From contig NZ_CP063144.1 in assembly GCF_014962245.1 (NCBI RefSeq), positions 796,582 through 860,581 of the forward strand: a stretch of DNA of 64,000 nt, given 5' to 3'. Origin of the DNA: Thermosphaera aggregans. Lineage in GTDB: Archaea; Thermoproteota; Thermoprotei_A; Sulfolobales; Desulfurococcaceae. The notes beneath the pieces were generated by a model. That model made no database searches. It was given only the letters and a program-made list of their open reading frames with translations, and was not told where the DNA came from. Of the stretch, positions 52,565 through 60,293 are shown piece after piece; position 1 is the stretch's first letter; each line of letters starts with the position of its first letter. The translations under genes and the position numbers were made by a program.

Positions 52565-53932
52565 TCACTGTTCCTTCTTAACAGATTCCAGTGACCTCTC
52601 CCTTTCCCTCAACAGACGCCTTAATTTCTCCTTATCTCTTAAATACGTTCTAAACGCAGGTAGCCATAGGAGAGCGCATGGCACCCAGAACAAGCTGATG
52701 GTTATTAATCCTAGCTTCATGTTCGAGGGCTCCTGGAAACCCCATGCTAGGAACATGACCATGAAGAAGCTTGCTATTGTCGGCCCGAAGGCTGAACCTA
52801 TATTATCTGTTATATTGAATATTCCGAATATGGTTCCACGATGCTCCGGTAGCGAGATCTCGCTTAGGACTGCCGGTACGTTCGGTGCTGCGAAGGTTAC
52901 GAAAACCATTCCCATTAGACTTATAAGTAGAACAGGTATTAGTGCCGGTAAAGACTCGTCTCCATACGGGTATGGGTAGGTTAGCAACATTATCATGGTG
53001 AAAGTTCCTATCAAAATGCCCACGAAAGGTATGAGCAACCTGGCCTTCGCAAAACCCTTCCTCTGCAGAATATCTGAAAGCATTCCCCCTATGAAGTATC
53101 CTATCATCATGCCTAACCCCGCAACAAAAACTATCATTGTAGCGGTAGCTTCTGAGAGTCCCCAGGTTTTCTGGAAGAATGTTGGAGCCCAGTAAGGTAT
53201 GGCTCCCCATGGGAAGGTCCCGGGTACTCCTTGGAGATATATAAAAATGAGAGTAGGTGTTGCTGCAAGGGCTGTTGCAAACTCTCTCAGGTTAATCCTA
53301 AACTTGTATTCAATACCCATGTCATAGAGTTTCTTAATCTCTGGCTCGGCGTACCCTATCTTTACCTCCTTAATCACGAGTAGGAATAAGGGTACTAGAA
53401 CAAAATTTGGCGCTGCTGCAAGCATGAAAGGTATTCTCCATGATAAGCCAGTGGTCAACACTATTGCTGCAAGCATCATGCCAAGTAGAACCCCGAAGCC
53501 TGAGCCGAAATTGTAGAGAGCATATCCCTTACCCCTCTCCTCGGGAGGGTAGAGGTCGGCTATTAATGCTCTAGCCACCGGCGCCGCCCCATTAATCCCT
53601 ACCCCGGTCAGCGCTCTCAGTAACAGCATTTGATAATAGTTTTGTGAAAACGCTGTTAGGAAGCATGGGATTTCGCCTGTTAGAACCGCTGCAGCGAACA
53701 AGATTCTTCTACTGAGCTTGTCAGCTAAGTACCCCCATATAAACGTGGTTGCAATGCCGGATAAGACAGGGACGGTTGCAAGTAATCCTGCATAGTAATA
53801 CCAATCCTGCTCCCCACCGATAATGATACCCTCTTCTCTCAGAGTTATTACCATGGGTGCAACAAGATTCTGATCCGCGTATAGCATCATGAGCATCAAT
53901 ATGAAGAATATGAGAACCAGTCTCCTCGTCAT
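52565..53932 (-). CDS. Major facilitator superfamily transporter (possible sugar or organic acid carrier)
   Basis: A 455-residue MFS transporter with twelve predicted membrane segments. The loop 2-3 motif is GYLADKLSRRILFAAAV near residue 68-84; LLLRALTGVGINGAAPVARALIADLYPPEERGKG around 108-141 contains the R-x-x-x-G-x-G-x3 and PxxERG motifs of the superfamily (seen as ALTGVGINGA and PPEERGKGYA). The C-terminal tail is long and basic. It stands between the galactose genes and the GH1 glycosidase, convergent with galK, so uptake of a sugar or glycoside is plausible; no family hallmark proves it. Confidence 0.87.
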   Translation of the reverse strand: MTRRLVLIFFILMLMMLYADQNLVAPMVITLREEGIIIGGEQDWYYYAGLLATVPVLSGIATTFIWGYLADKLSRRILFAAAVLTGEIPCFLTAFSQNYYQMLLLRALTGVGINGAAPVARALIADLYPPEERGKGYALYNFGSGFGVLLGMMLAAIVLTTGLSWRIPFMLAAAPNFVLVPLFLLVIKEVKIGYAEPEIKKLYDMGIEYKFRINLREFATALAATPTLIFIYLQGVPGTFPWGAIPYWAPTFFQKTWGLSEATATMIVFVAGLGMMIGYFIGGMLSDILQRKGFAKARLLIPFVGILIGTFTMIMLLTYPYPYGDESLPALIPVLLISLMGMVFVTFAAPNVPAVLSEISLPEHRGTIFGIFNITDNIGSAFGPTIASFFMVMFLAWGFQEPSNMKLGLITISLFWVPCALLWLPAFRTYLRDKEKLRRLLRERERSLESVKKEQ

Positions 53933-53991
53933 TTAAACCCCCATGGTCAAACATGATTTTCTAACAGCCTACACATATCTTATTCACGCAG

Positions 53992-54003
53992 ATTATATAT
54001 AAT
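53992..54003 (-). promoter_or_regulatory. TATA-like palindrome upstream of the MFS gene
   Basis: ATTATATATAAT, a perfect A/T palindrome, lies about 60 bases upstream of the MFS start on the minus strand and is the best TATA candidate in this gap. The 174-base gap holds no gene that I can recognise. Confidence 0.45.
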
Positions 54004-54106
54004 TCTTAACTGACAAAGCACTAGGATTGCCCACGAATGCTAAAACCCTTGAAGATGGGCTTAATACGGAGGTAAACAGTTTAACGTTCTAGGTCATACG
54101 GTGATT

Positions 54107-55555
54107 TCACATAAAAAATAGTTCTTCAGGGATTTCCCTACGTAAACTAATTTCCCTAAACAATAAGGCACTAGGTCTTAGAAACCTTTTCTTAGTGTCG
54201 AAATCAACCTTTACCAGGCCAAACCTCATGTTGAAGCCCATGGCCCATTCATAATTATCTATTAGTGACCAGTGCAGATATCCTCTCACATCCACGCCTT
54301 TTTCCACTGCTTTCAATGTGCTGGCGAGATGAGTGATAAGGTAGGAGGAGCGGTGCTTATCCATGGAATCAGCTATCCCGTTTTCAGTTACGATTAAAGG
54401 AATCCTGTATTTGTTGAACAGCTCTACAAGGATGTTCTCCAACCCTTCTGGATATATTTCCCATCCGAACTCGCTACACGGTCTATCCGCCTTGCTCACC
54501 CCACCAGGCGTGCATATGAATCCATACCCAGGAATATACCTCCATCCCGGACCTTTTTTCTCGCCGGCCACCACCATTCTAGTGTAGTAGTTTACTCCTA
54601 TCCAGTCTAGTTTTCTCCTCAAGCTCTCCGATGCTGCTAAAAGGCTTTCGCCATGAATCAAAGTGTCCGTGAAAGCGTAGTTGTACATGTATGAGGCAGT
54701 GGAAGCAGCCTTCACGTCTTCACTATTCACGGGATTGAGGGGTTCAAACCACATGAAGTTGTAGATGATGCCCACAGGCTTCTTAGTGACTTGTTTGATC
54801 AAGTCATACGCTCTTGCATGCGCTATTGCCTGGTTTCTAAGAGCACGTATAGTGTATTCGAAGCTTGGGATTCCTGGCGGGAATCCTGATTTAGTGTTTA
54901 AGTATCCCGCTGTTGCAACCGCGTTGGGTTCGTTAAGAGTGCTCCACGCATCAGCATACTCTTCCAGCTCGCTCACGATATAATAAGCATATTTCGCGAA
55001 CTCCACTACTGTCTCATCGCTAAGCCACCCCGATGGCGCTGACTCAACTCCACGGGTTCTCACTTGTATTGGCTCATGTATCCATGATGGGAGAGTGAAG
55101 TGGTTGAGGTTTATGATAAGCTTTTTCCCCCTTGAAACCCAGTCTTTAAGCAATCCCTTGTATTTCTCAACCTGGTTCTTATCCGCCTTCTCTCTCAGTT
55201 GGTTGATAGCTGCTTCACTAATATCGATGCTTACTATAACTCCCTCCTCGTCCTTGTCGATATTAACGGGGATTTCCCTGGTTGGTCTAGGGAAAACCCT
55301 GCTCCATTCAATCCCGATGCGTAGAGTGTCTGCACCTAGTCTCTCTGCGATGTCATGGTCTTTCTTGTAAAGTGCCAAATATCCTGGGCCATTCTCGGGT
55401 AAATGCCCGCTTACTAACCCAGACATTATATTGTCCTGGTCGTGAACCCATATCCACCAGTCTGTATTAGGGTCTTCGAATCCTGGATATCCCATTTCGA
55501 ATTGAAAACCGGACTCGCTAAACCCGATGATAAACCCGCTGGGGAATTTAAGCAT
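54107..55555 (-). CDS. GH1 beta-glycosidase (LacS/Thermosphaera beta-glycosidase type)
   Basis: A 482-residue family 1 glycoside hydrolase closely resembling the tetrameric Sulfolobus LacS and Thermosphaera aggregans enzymes. FQFEMGYPGFEDPNTDWWIWVHD starts the barrel (quoted as FEDPNTDWWIW). The acid/base glutamate is in WSTLNEPNAVA near 208, the nucleophile in IVTENGIADS near 389, and YLHWSLIDNYEWAMGFNMRFGLV is the C-terminal signature (as WSLIDNYEWAMGF). It has no signal peptide, so it acts on imported glucosides or galactosides. It follows a small DUF6379-like gene by 39 bases on the same strand, and lies near galK, galT and an MFS carrier. Confidence 0.96.
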   Translation of the reverse strand: MLKFPSGFIIGFSESGFQFEMGYPGFEDPNTDWWIWVHDQDNIMSGLVSGHLPENGPGYLALYKKDHDIAERLGADTLRIGIEWSRVFPRPTREIPVNIDKDEEGVIVSIDISEAAINQLREKADKNQVEKYKGLLKDWVSRGKKLIINLNHFTLPSWIHEPIQVRTRGVESAPSGWLSDETVVEFAKYAYYIVSELEEYADAWSTLNEPNAVATAGYLNTKSGFPPGIPSFEYTIRALRNQAIAHARAYDLIKQVTKKPVGIIYNFMWFEPLNPVNSEDVKAASTASYMYNYAFTDTLIHGESLLAASESLRRKLDWIGVNYYTRMVVAGEKKGPGWRYIPGYGFICTPGGVSKADRPCSEFGWEIYPEGLENILVELFNKYRIPLIVTENGIADSMDKHRSSYLITHLASTLKAVEKGVDVRGYLHWSLIDNYEWAMGFNMRFGLVKVDFDTKKRFLRPSALLFREISLRREIPEELFFM

Positions 55556-55594
55556 TAGATCACCACTGGAAGGTAGCGTTCATCCTGGATCGTG

Positions 55595-55957
55595 TCAGCT
55601 CACAACGTCTTTAATATCGAATTTGATTGGACCATACTCCTTGCTTACCGCGGATATTACGATTTTATGCTCGCCTGGTTCGAGCCTGATTCCTTCAATC
55701 CTTATTGTTACAAGAGTGTTCAGTGCGAAGTCCACAGGGTTTGTGTCTGAAATATCTTTGTTCAGTATTGTTTTAGAATCCGACTCCAGCGTTATTTTGT
55801 CGAGGGGAACCGGTTTGTCGTCAATGGTGATTTCAAGAGGTTTAGACAAACTAGCATCTGCTAAGACGTTTTTAAGGGAAAACTGAAAACCTGTTTCATT
55901 ATTCTTCAAGCTTTTCTTAACGTATAATCTTCTGAGAATGATGGCTGGAACCGACAT
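55595..55957 (-). CDS. Small beta-rich protein resembling DUF6379 (C-glycoside deglycosidase beta subunit)
   Basis: A 120-residue protein, no signal peptide. Its layout follows the DUF6379 pattern: a short lead, SLKNNETGFQFSLKNVL with the GFQF motif, a strand pair ITIDDKPVPLDKITLES, a middle helix-poor stretch, then LEPGEHKIVISAVSKEYGPIKFDI at the end (motif PGEH followed by alternate hydrophobic residues). DUF6379 proteins are the small subunits of bacterial C-glycoside deglycosidases, partnered by a xylose-isomerase-like subunit that is not seen here. The gene precedes the GH1 glycosidase on the same strand, so it probably works on the same substrate or enzyme. The family link is by eye and needs a profile search. 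Confidence 0.55.
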   Translation of the reverse strand: MSVPAIILRRLYVKKSLKNNETGFQFSLKNVLADASLSKPLEITIDDKPVPLDKITLESDSKTILNKDISDTNPVDFALNTLVTIRIEGIRLEPGEHKIVISAVSKEYGPIKFDIKDVVS

Positions 55958-56014
55958 TTAGGTCCCAATTATACTTAAACCTTCCCATGTCTAATATAGT
56001 TTTAACATTACAAA

Positions 56015-56026
56015 TTTTTATTTAAA
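56015..56026 (+). promoter_or_regulatory. TATA-like element of the RuBisCO-like gene
   Basis: TTTTTATTTAAA centred about 32 bases before ATG 56053 gives a predicted transcription start near 56046 and a very short leader. Confidence 0.5.
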
Positions 56027-56052
56027 TCGTAGAACAAAAAATCAAACGGTGT

Positions 56053-57381
56053 ATGTTCTTGAAACCCATGAGAATAGATTACGAGGATATTCTAGACGTG
56101 CTGTATGAAACCATAGATATCGATAAGTACATTATAGCCCACTACATAATTGAAGCACCCGTGGGCTTTCCGCCTGACATGATTGCAAGGGCTTTCGCAG
56201 CTGAGCAGACCACTGGAACCTGGATACGAACACCTGCAGAGACTGTGGAGATGAGGAAGAATCTAGGCGGGAAGGTCGTAGGATTATACGAGATTCCCGA
56301 CTATGAAACGGAGACTCCGAAGGAAGGTTATAGGAGATTCTTGGTTTCAATCGCGTTTCCATGGGTTAATTTTGAGAATGACTTATCCACAATGTTCTCC
56401 GCTGTTACCGGCAACATAATGGCTTTCGGCAGGATAAAGCTAGTTGATGTTTGGATGCCTCCCGCATACATTAAACTTTTCAAGGGTCCGAAATACGGGA
56501 TAGAAGGATTGAGGACACTTATGCGGGTTCACGATAGGCCTTTAATAGTTGCCATGGTTAAACCATGCGTATACTATCCCGCGGATGTCGGTGCTAAGCT
56601 GGCTTACGAAGCATGGGTAGGAGGCGTGGACGTTATAAAAGATGACGAGCTACTCGCAAACCAGAGTTTCAACAAGGTGGAGGAGAGGGTTGTAAAATTC
56701 ATGGAAATGCTTGAAAGGGCTGAGCAGGAAACAGGTGAGAAAAAACTCTACACTGTAAACATCACGAGTGACCCGCCTAAGCTTTTCGAGCTTGCTGAGA
56801 AAGTAAAACAGTTGGGTGGAAACGCTTTAATGGTGAACGCCTACTCCGTTGGGCTTGGGGCTTTCAAAAACCTGGCCGAGGATCCAAGCGTAAACATGCC
56901 AATACTTGCGCACACTCCCGACTATGTCGCAATGTCGTACGTTTCACCTTACTCCGGAATATCATCAATCTTAGTAGCTGGTAAACTCATCAGAATCGCT
57001 GGAGCAGACATGGTGATATATCCAGGACCATATGGTAAAGTACCGACCTTCACTAAGGAGAAATACCTCCGTGTTGCAAAGTATCTGAGGGCCCCGATGA
57101 GCGGGTTGAAACAGACACTGCCCTGTCCATCCGGAGGAAACACTCAGCTGGAGGTTCCTAAGCTGGTAGGGGATTTAGGCGTGGATATTGGAATAGCCGC
57201 CGGTGGAGCGATACATGCGCACCCATGGGGGAGTAAGGCTGGAGCTAAATCGATGAGGCAAGCCATCGATGCTGTTCTGAAAGGTATTCCCCTTGAAGAA
57301 TACGCTAAAGAAGCTCCAGAGCTGAATGCGGCGATAGAAGCGTATAAGAAAGGAGCTTTGGCGATAATGTTAGGATTGTAA
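56053..57381 (+). CDS. RuBisCO-like protein (form IV type), not a canonical RuBisCO
   Basis: A 442-residue RuBisCO large-chain homologue. Retained positions (spinach numbering) appear to be E51 (E60), T56-W57 (T65-W66), N121 (N123), K170 (K175), K196-D198-E199 of the KDDE metal site (K201, D203, E204), H287 (H294), K329 in loop 6 (K334) and S360 (S379). Changed are C172 for K177, T288 for R295, and loss of H327. Loop 6 reads YPGPYGKVPTF and the segment around GLGAFKNLAEDPSVNMPILAH resembles MtnW-type enolases, not form III. It probably enolises or isomerises a phosphorylated ketose. It is divergent from the DUF6379/GH1 unit. Substrate unknown. Confidence 0.85.
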   Translation: MFLKPMRIDYEDILDVLYETIDIDKYIIAHYIIEAPVGFPPDMIARAFAAEQTTGTWIRTPAETVEMRKNLGGKVVGLYEIPDYETETPKEGYRRFLVSIAFPWVNFENDLSTMFSAVTGNIMAFGRIKLVDVWMPPAYIKLFKGPKYGIEGLRTLMRVHDRPLIVAMVKPCVYYPADVGAKLAYEAWVGGVDVIKDDELLANQSFNKVEERVVKFMEMLERAEQETGEKKLYTVNITSDPPKLFELAEKVKQLGGNALMVNAYSVGLGAFKNLAEDPSVNMPILAHTPDYVAMSYVSPYSGISSILVAGKLIRIAGADMVIYPGPYGKVPTFTKEKYLRVAKYLRAPMSGLKQTLPCPSGGNTQLEVPKLVGDLGVDIGIAAGGAIHAHPWGSKAGAKSMRQAIDAVLKGIPLEEYAKEAPELNAAIEAYKKGALAIMLGL

Positions 57382-57417
57382 GTAATTTAAAATTTAATAA
57401 AAATTTTTAAATCACAG

Positions 57418-57894
57418 TCAGCCTCCTGGGGTTCCATGCCAGGGACTTTCCTTCCAAATAGCATCCCACAATGTTTCCTCCGTGAAGGTCTCTTTCCTTG
57501 CAATCTTGTCTCTAATAGAAACTAGGAGTTGGTGATGCACCATCTCATCCTTATGTATTGCTTCGAGAATGAGCTTCATTCTCGGGTCTTTAGCCTTATC
57601 GAGTAATTCCTTAGTCAAACGCACCATTTCTGCTTCAAGCCTGATGTGTTCCTCAATAGACTTCTCTATTTCACGATACTCCTCCTCGGTTAAGAAGGGG
57701 GATTCAGACTCTGCCAGCTTAGCCAATGACTCGTATAGTCTAGAATGCTTTAAGGAATCCAATCCTACTGCAGAGAAAACCGCCGCGAGAACAGGGTGCT
57801 TGAATTTTTCAATAGTGGATAATAATTTATCAGAGTATTCTTTTTCCTTATAGCTCATGTTTTTGAATAATTCAACTTGTTCACTATTTTTCAT
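57418..57894 (-). CDS. Ferritin-like (rubrerythrin-type) protein
   Basis: A 158-residue four-helix protein with a di-iron site of the rubrerythrin class. Likely ligands lie in EKEYSDKLL, LDSLKHSRLYESL, IEEHIRLEAEMV near 83-94 and AIHKDEMVHHQLL near 112-124. No rubredoxin domain or membrane span is present. It could reduce peroxide or bind iron. I start it at ATG 57894, preceded by GGTGAT, instead of the TTG twelve bases earlier. Two small membrane-protein genes lie directly upstream on the same strand, and the three may form one operon. Confidence 0.82.
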   Translation of the reverse strand: MKNSEQVELFKNMSYKEKEYSDKLLSTIEKFKHPVLAAVFSAVGLDSLKHSRLYESLAKLAESESPFLTEEEYREIEKSIEEHIRLEAEMVRLTKELLDKAKDPRMKLILEAIHKDEMVHHQLLVSIRDKIARKETFTEETLWDAIWKESPWHGTPGG

Positions 57895-57951
57895 AAATAT
57901 CACCAATTAAAGAATAGTCATAAGAGTTAATAATTGTATTGAAAAATTAAA

Positions 57952-58239
57952 CTATTTTGCTCTCAAAGCTTTCTTCGGATCCTTCCACATAATGGATGCA
58001 ACCCAAATTGTTAAGACAATAAACAATAGCAATAGCCCTAGGGCTACTGATTCTGGCGAGGTACTTATGAATTCTTCGCCTTCAACCATTAATGCGTACG
58101 CCTTATCCACAATGAACATTAATGTTGCAGCCCAGCTTATAAGGGCAAGATTTTTGAATAGTAAGTCATCCTTTTCCAGATTCTTATACCACAATACAGT
58201 GGAGAATACTGCTGTTAATCCTAAGATTATCATGTACAC
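57952..58239 (-). CDS. Small membrane protein, unrecognised (three spans), ferritin-linked
   Basis: A 95-residue protein with hydrophobic segments at about 2-17, 30-48 and 65-86, separated by charged loops (EKDDLLFKN, EGEEFISTSPE) and ending in a lysine-rich tail. I do not recognise the family. It starts 3 bases after the stop of another small membrane-protein gene and is followed by the ferritin-like gene 45 bases on. The two membrane proteins may form a complex. No metal- or haem-binding motif stands out, apart from an Asp/Lys pair in the second span (FIVDKAYAL). Confidence 0.7.
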   Translation of the reverse strand: MYMIILGLTAVFSTVLWYKNLEKDDLLFKNLALISWAATLMFIVDKAYALMVEGEEFISTSPESVALGLLLLFIVLTIWVASIMWKDPKKALRAK

Positions 58240-58242
58240 GTT

Positions 58243-58611
58243 TCAGCACCATTTGCGGGGCAGTGCTGTGAGAATCCTTGACCTCACCTTTTCGGTTAAG
58301 TTCGAATTCTTATAGTAGATGATCAGTCCACCTGCCCATAATCCAGCAATCCCTAGTGTCATCAATAAGCCCACCGTCGTTATCTCGTTAAAAGCCACTG
58401 CCATGTCGGCGGGGTTGGACATGGCGGTTAAGAAGGGCGGATACATCGTTACTTCACCATTCCAAGCGTGCTCGGCTATTAAAACCATGCTCCCACCTAG
58501 CAACATGGTTGATAGAATGTTGAGTTTCAATTTCTCTGCAGTATTTTTGAAGAACCTCTCTAGTGTTTTAATCAATATGCCTGTTACCAATGGTGCTATG
58601 AAACACGCCAT
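58243..58611 (-). CDS. Small membrane protein, unrecognised, first gene of the ferritin-linked cluster
   Basis: A protein of 122 residues from ATG 58611 (GGTGAGG just upstream) or 125 from GTG 58620. It has an N-terminal hydrophobic part (MACFIAPLVTGILI), an amphipathic basic helix (LERFFKNTAEKLKL), a second span around LLGGSMVLIAEHAW with a conserved-looking Glu-His, a third span TVGLLMTLGIAGLWAGGLIIYY, and a basic tail ending in Cys. The family is unknown to me. A His or Glu in a membrane span next to a di-iron protein gene could suggest electron or metal transfer; this is speculative. Confidence 0.68.
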   Translation of the reverse strand: MACFIAPLVTGILIKTLERFFKNTAEKLKLNILSTMLLGGSMVLIAEHAWNGEVTMYPPFLTAMSNPADMAVAFNEITTVGLLMTLGIAGLWAGGLIIYYKNSNLTEKVRSRILTALPRKWC

Positions 58612-58622
58612 CTGCCTCACCA

Positions 58623-58649
58623 GTGCACATGTCTTAATAATAGGTGCAC
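58623..58649. promoter_or_regulatory. Paired GTGCAC palindromes, operator candidate
   Basis: GTGCAC occurs at 58623-58628 and 58644-58649 (the latter inside GGTGCACC), 21 bases centre to centre, or two helical turns. The pair lies between the TATA-like run and the start of the ferritin-linked membrane operon, where a bound regulator would block initiation. Confidence 0.5.
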
Positions 58650-58650
58650 C

Positions 58651-58660
58651 TATAAAAATT
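58651..58660 (-). promoter_or_regulatory. TATA-like element of the ferritin-linked membrane operon
   Basis: On the minus strand this reads AATTTTTATA, about 40 bases before ATG 58611, directly behind the GTGCAC pair. The remaining gap to 58865 shows no gene that I can support. Confidence 0.45.
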
Positions 58661-58865
58661 TCGCGGCCATTGTACGGGTTAAATCGATCACATCAATTTC
58701 ATAAGACAATATAGAGGAGCTAACAGTCATTACGTAGGGGTTAGAAAAAAGACATACCTATTCGGATTTTCCTGGCCCGACGATATTCCCCTCCCTGTAC
58801 CCTAACTGCTTCAGTGTGTTAATAAGTTGTAATGAAACGTTGGGATTAATTTAAGGTGGAAAAAA

Positions 58866-60107
58866 CTATTTTCTCCATTTTTCCTCATTAAAGTCTTTCG
58901 TTACGTATTTTGAGACTATGGTAGCGCCCAACGGGTCCCCTATGACGTTGAGCATTGTTTCAAACGGATCTACTGCAGGGTGGACTCCAACCATCCAGCC
59001 GGCTGCTTCAACAGGAATACCTAGAGCTGCTGCAGTGGCTACTGCAACGATCGCGGCTCCACCAGGGACGCCTGCAGCGGCTGTCGCTCCCAAGAATCCT
59101 AGGACTACTAGTGTTAACACCTCTCCAAACCCTAGCGGTATCCCTAATGCCTGGAAAGCGAACAGCGTGAACAAAGTGATAGTTGCACAGGCTCCTTGCA
59201 TGTTGATGGTTGCTGCGACGGGCAGGATTACCGTGGCAACTTCTTTAGAAACCCCTGCCTCTATTGCAGAGTTTATGGTGACAGGGAGTGTTGCATTACT
59301 GCTTGCCGTTGAGAAGGCGGTGATCATGGCTGGGAAGTACTTCTTCCAGAATCTCACCGGGTTCAACCTTGCCACGAGAATCATTACTAATGGCTGGATT
59401 ATCAGGAGAACTATTAACCCGCTCACGTAGAAGGCGAGCACTAGTTTGGCGAACGCGCCTACAGCTATGACTCCTACGACAGCGGCTACATTAGCCATTA
59501 ATGCGAAAACACCTATTGGCCCGTACCATAAGATGAAGTCTAATAGCTTGTAGACTACTGCTAGTAGGGATTCGAATAATCTTGTCAGGAATTCCTTAAC
59601 CTGCGGTGTGGTGCGTCCTATTATGCCCACAGCGATTCCAACCAGTATAGCGGTGAATATTATCTGAAGCATTTTAAGATTCAAGAACATGTCGATAAAG
59701 TTGGAGGGTATAATGTTTTTCAAGTAATCCGCGATTGTGAGAGATGCAGGAGTAACCTGCTGTCCTCCTGGTAGCTGAACCCCTTCACCCGGCTTAAGCA
59801 TTGAGCCTATCGCGTATGCTGTTCCAACCGATGCTAGTCCCATGAAGATCCAGTAGGGTATGAATCCTAGGAAGATTTTGCCGAGCTTTACTAAGTCTCC
59901 CATGCTCATTACTGCCCATGCAATGCAGAGGAATACTAATGGGCCCACTATGAATTTTAGTAGAGCAACATAAATGTCTCCTAGTATTGCTATGTTTTTA
60001 ACAGGCTCTCCGACAATGATTCCTACAGCCAACCCTAATATAGCACTTATCAATAGCAATAATGGTCTTTTACCCAGCCTTATTTGGAAGACTACTTCAT
60101 TACTCAT
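58866..60107 (-). CDS. Dicarboxylate/amino acid:cation symporter-family (DAACS, GltPh-like) transporter with altered motifs
   Basis: A 413-residue elevator-type transporter with the fold of Pyrococcus GltPh. HP1 has TASSNATLPVT near 266-276. The TM7 NMDGT motif reads N302-M-Q-G-A306, losing the sodium-site aspartate. The TM8 substrate region reads H376-P-A-V-D380-P-F-E383-T384-M-L-N387-V-I-G-D391: D394, T398, N401 and D405 of GltPh are kept as D380, T384, N387 and D391, but R397, which binds the acidic side chain, is E383, and D390 is H376. Acidic substrates are therefore unlikely; a basic or neutral amino acid or other solute, possibly with different ion coupling, fits better. Confidence 0.88.
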   Translation of the reverse strand: MSNEVVFQIRLGKRPLLLLISAILGLAVGIIVGEPVKNIAILGDIYVALLKFIVGPLVFLCIAWAVMSMGDLVKLGKIFLGFIPYWIFMGLASVGTAYAIGSMLKPGEGVQLPGGQQVTPASLTIADYLKNIIPSNFIDMFLNLKMLQIIFTAILVGIAVGIIGRTTPQVKEFLTRLFESLLAVVYKLLDFILWYGPIGVFALMANVAAVVGVIAVGAFAKLVLAFYVSGLIVLLIIQPLVMILVARLNPVRFWKKYFPAMITAFSTASSNATLPVTINSAIEAGVSKEVATVILPVAATINMQGACATITLFTLFAFQALGIPLGFGEVLTLVVLGFLGATAAAGVPGGAAIVAVATAAALGIPVEAAGWMVGVHPAVDPFETMLNVIGDPLGATIVSKYVTKDFNEEKWRK

Positions 60108-60120
60108 GTACCAACCCCTA

Positions 60121-60214
60121 ACGTATATACATGATTTTACAATATTGTCAGGTATAGGTTAAAAATCTTAATTCATTCAAACATGGAAAAATAGTATTGT
60201 ACGTATATAGATGA
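60121..60214. repeat. Direct repeat upstream of the DAACS transporter
   Basis: ACGTATATACATGA at 60121-60134 and ACGTATATAGATGA at 60201-60214 differ at one base and are 80 bases apart, about seven to eight helical turns. A perfect ACAATATTGT palindrome lies at 60139-60148 between them. All are in the 186-base gap between the transporter and HtrA genes. Confidence 0.45.
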
Positions 60215-60293
60215 ACATCACGCTTTTAACTTGAACTTGTAAATTGGAGACCGCATAGATGCTTAAAATAAAGATAATTCTAGCTATTAGTCC

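Noticed and set aside
56053-57381. Calling this gene form III RuBisCO (rbcL)
   Set aside because: K177, R295 and H327 equivalents are changed and loop 6 resembles RuBisCO-like enolases, so carboxylase activity is not supported.
58319-58714. 131-codon plus-strand frame opposite the small membrane protein
   Set aside because: It is antisense to a better-supported gene with ribosome site and operon context, and its proline-rich sequence has no hydrophobic or domain pattern.
58918-59430. 170-codon plus-strand frame inside the DAACS transporter
   Set aside because: Antisense shadow of a conserved membrane protein rich in Ala/Pro/Thr from codon complement bias.
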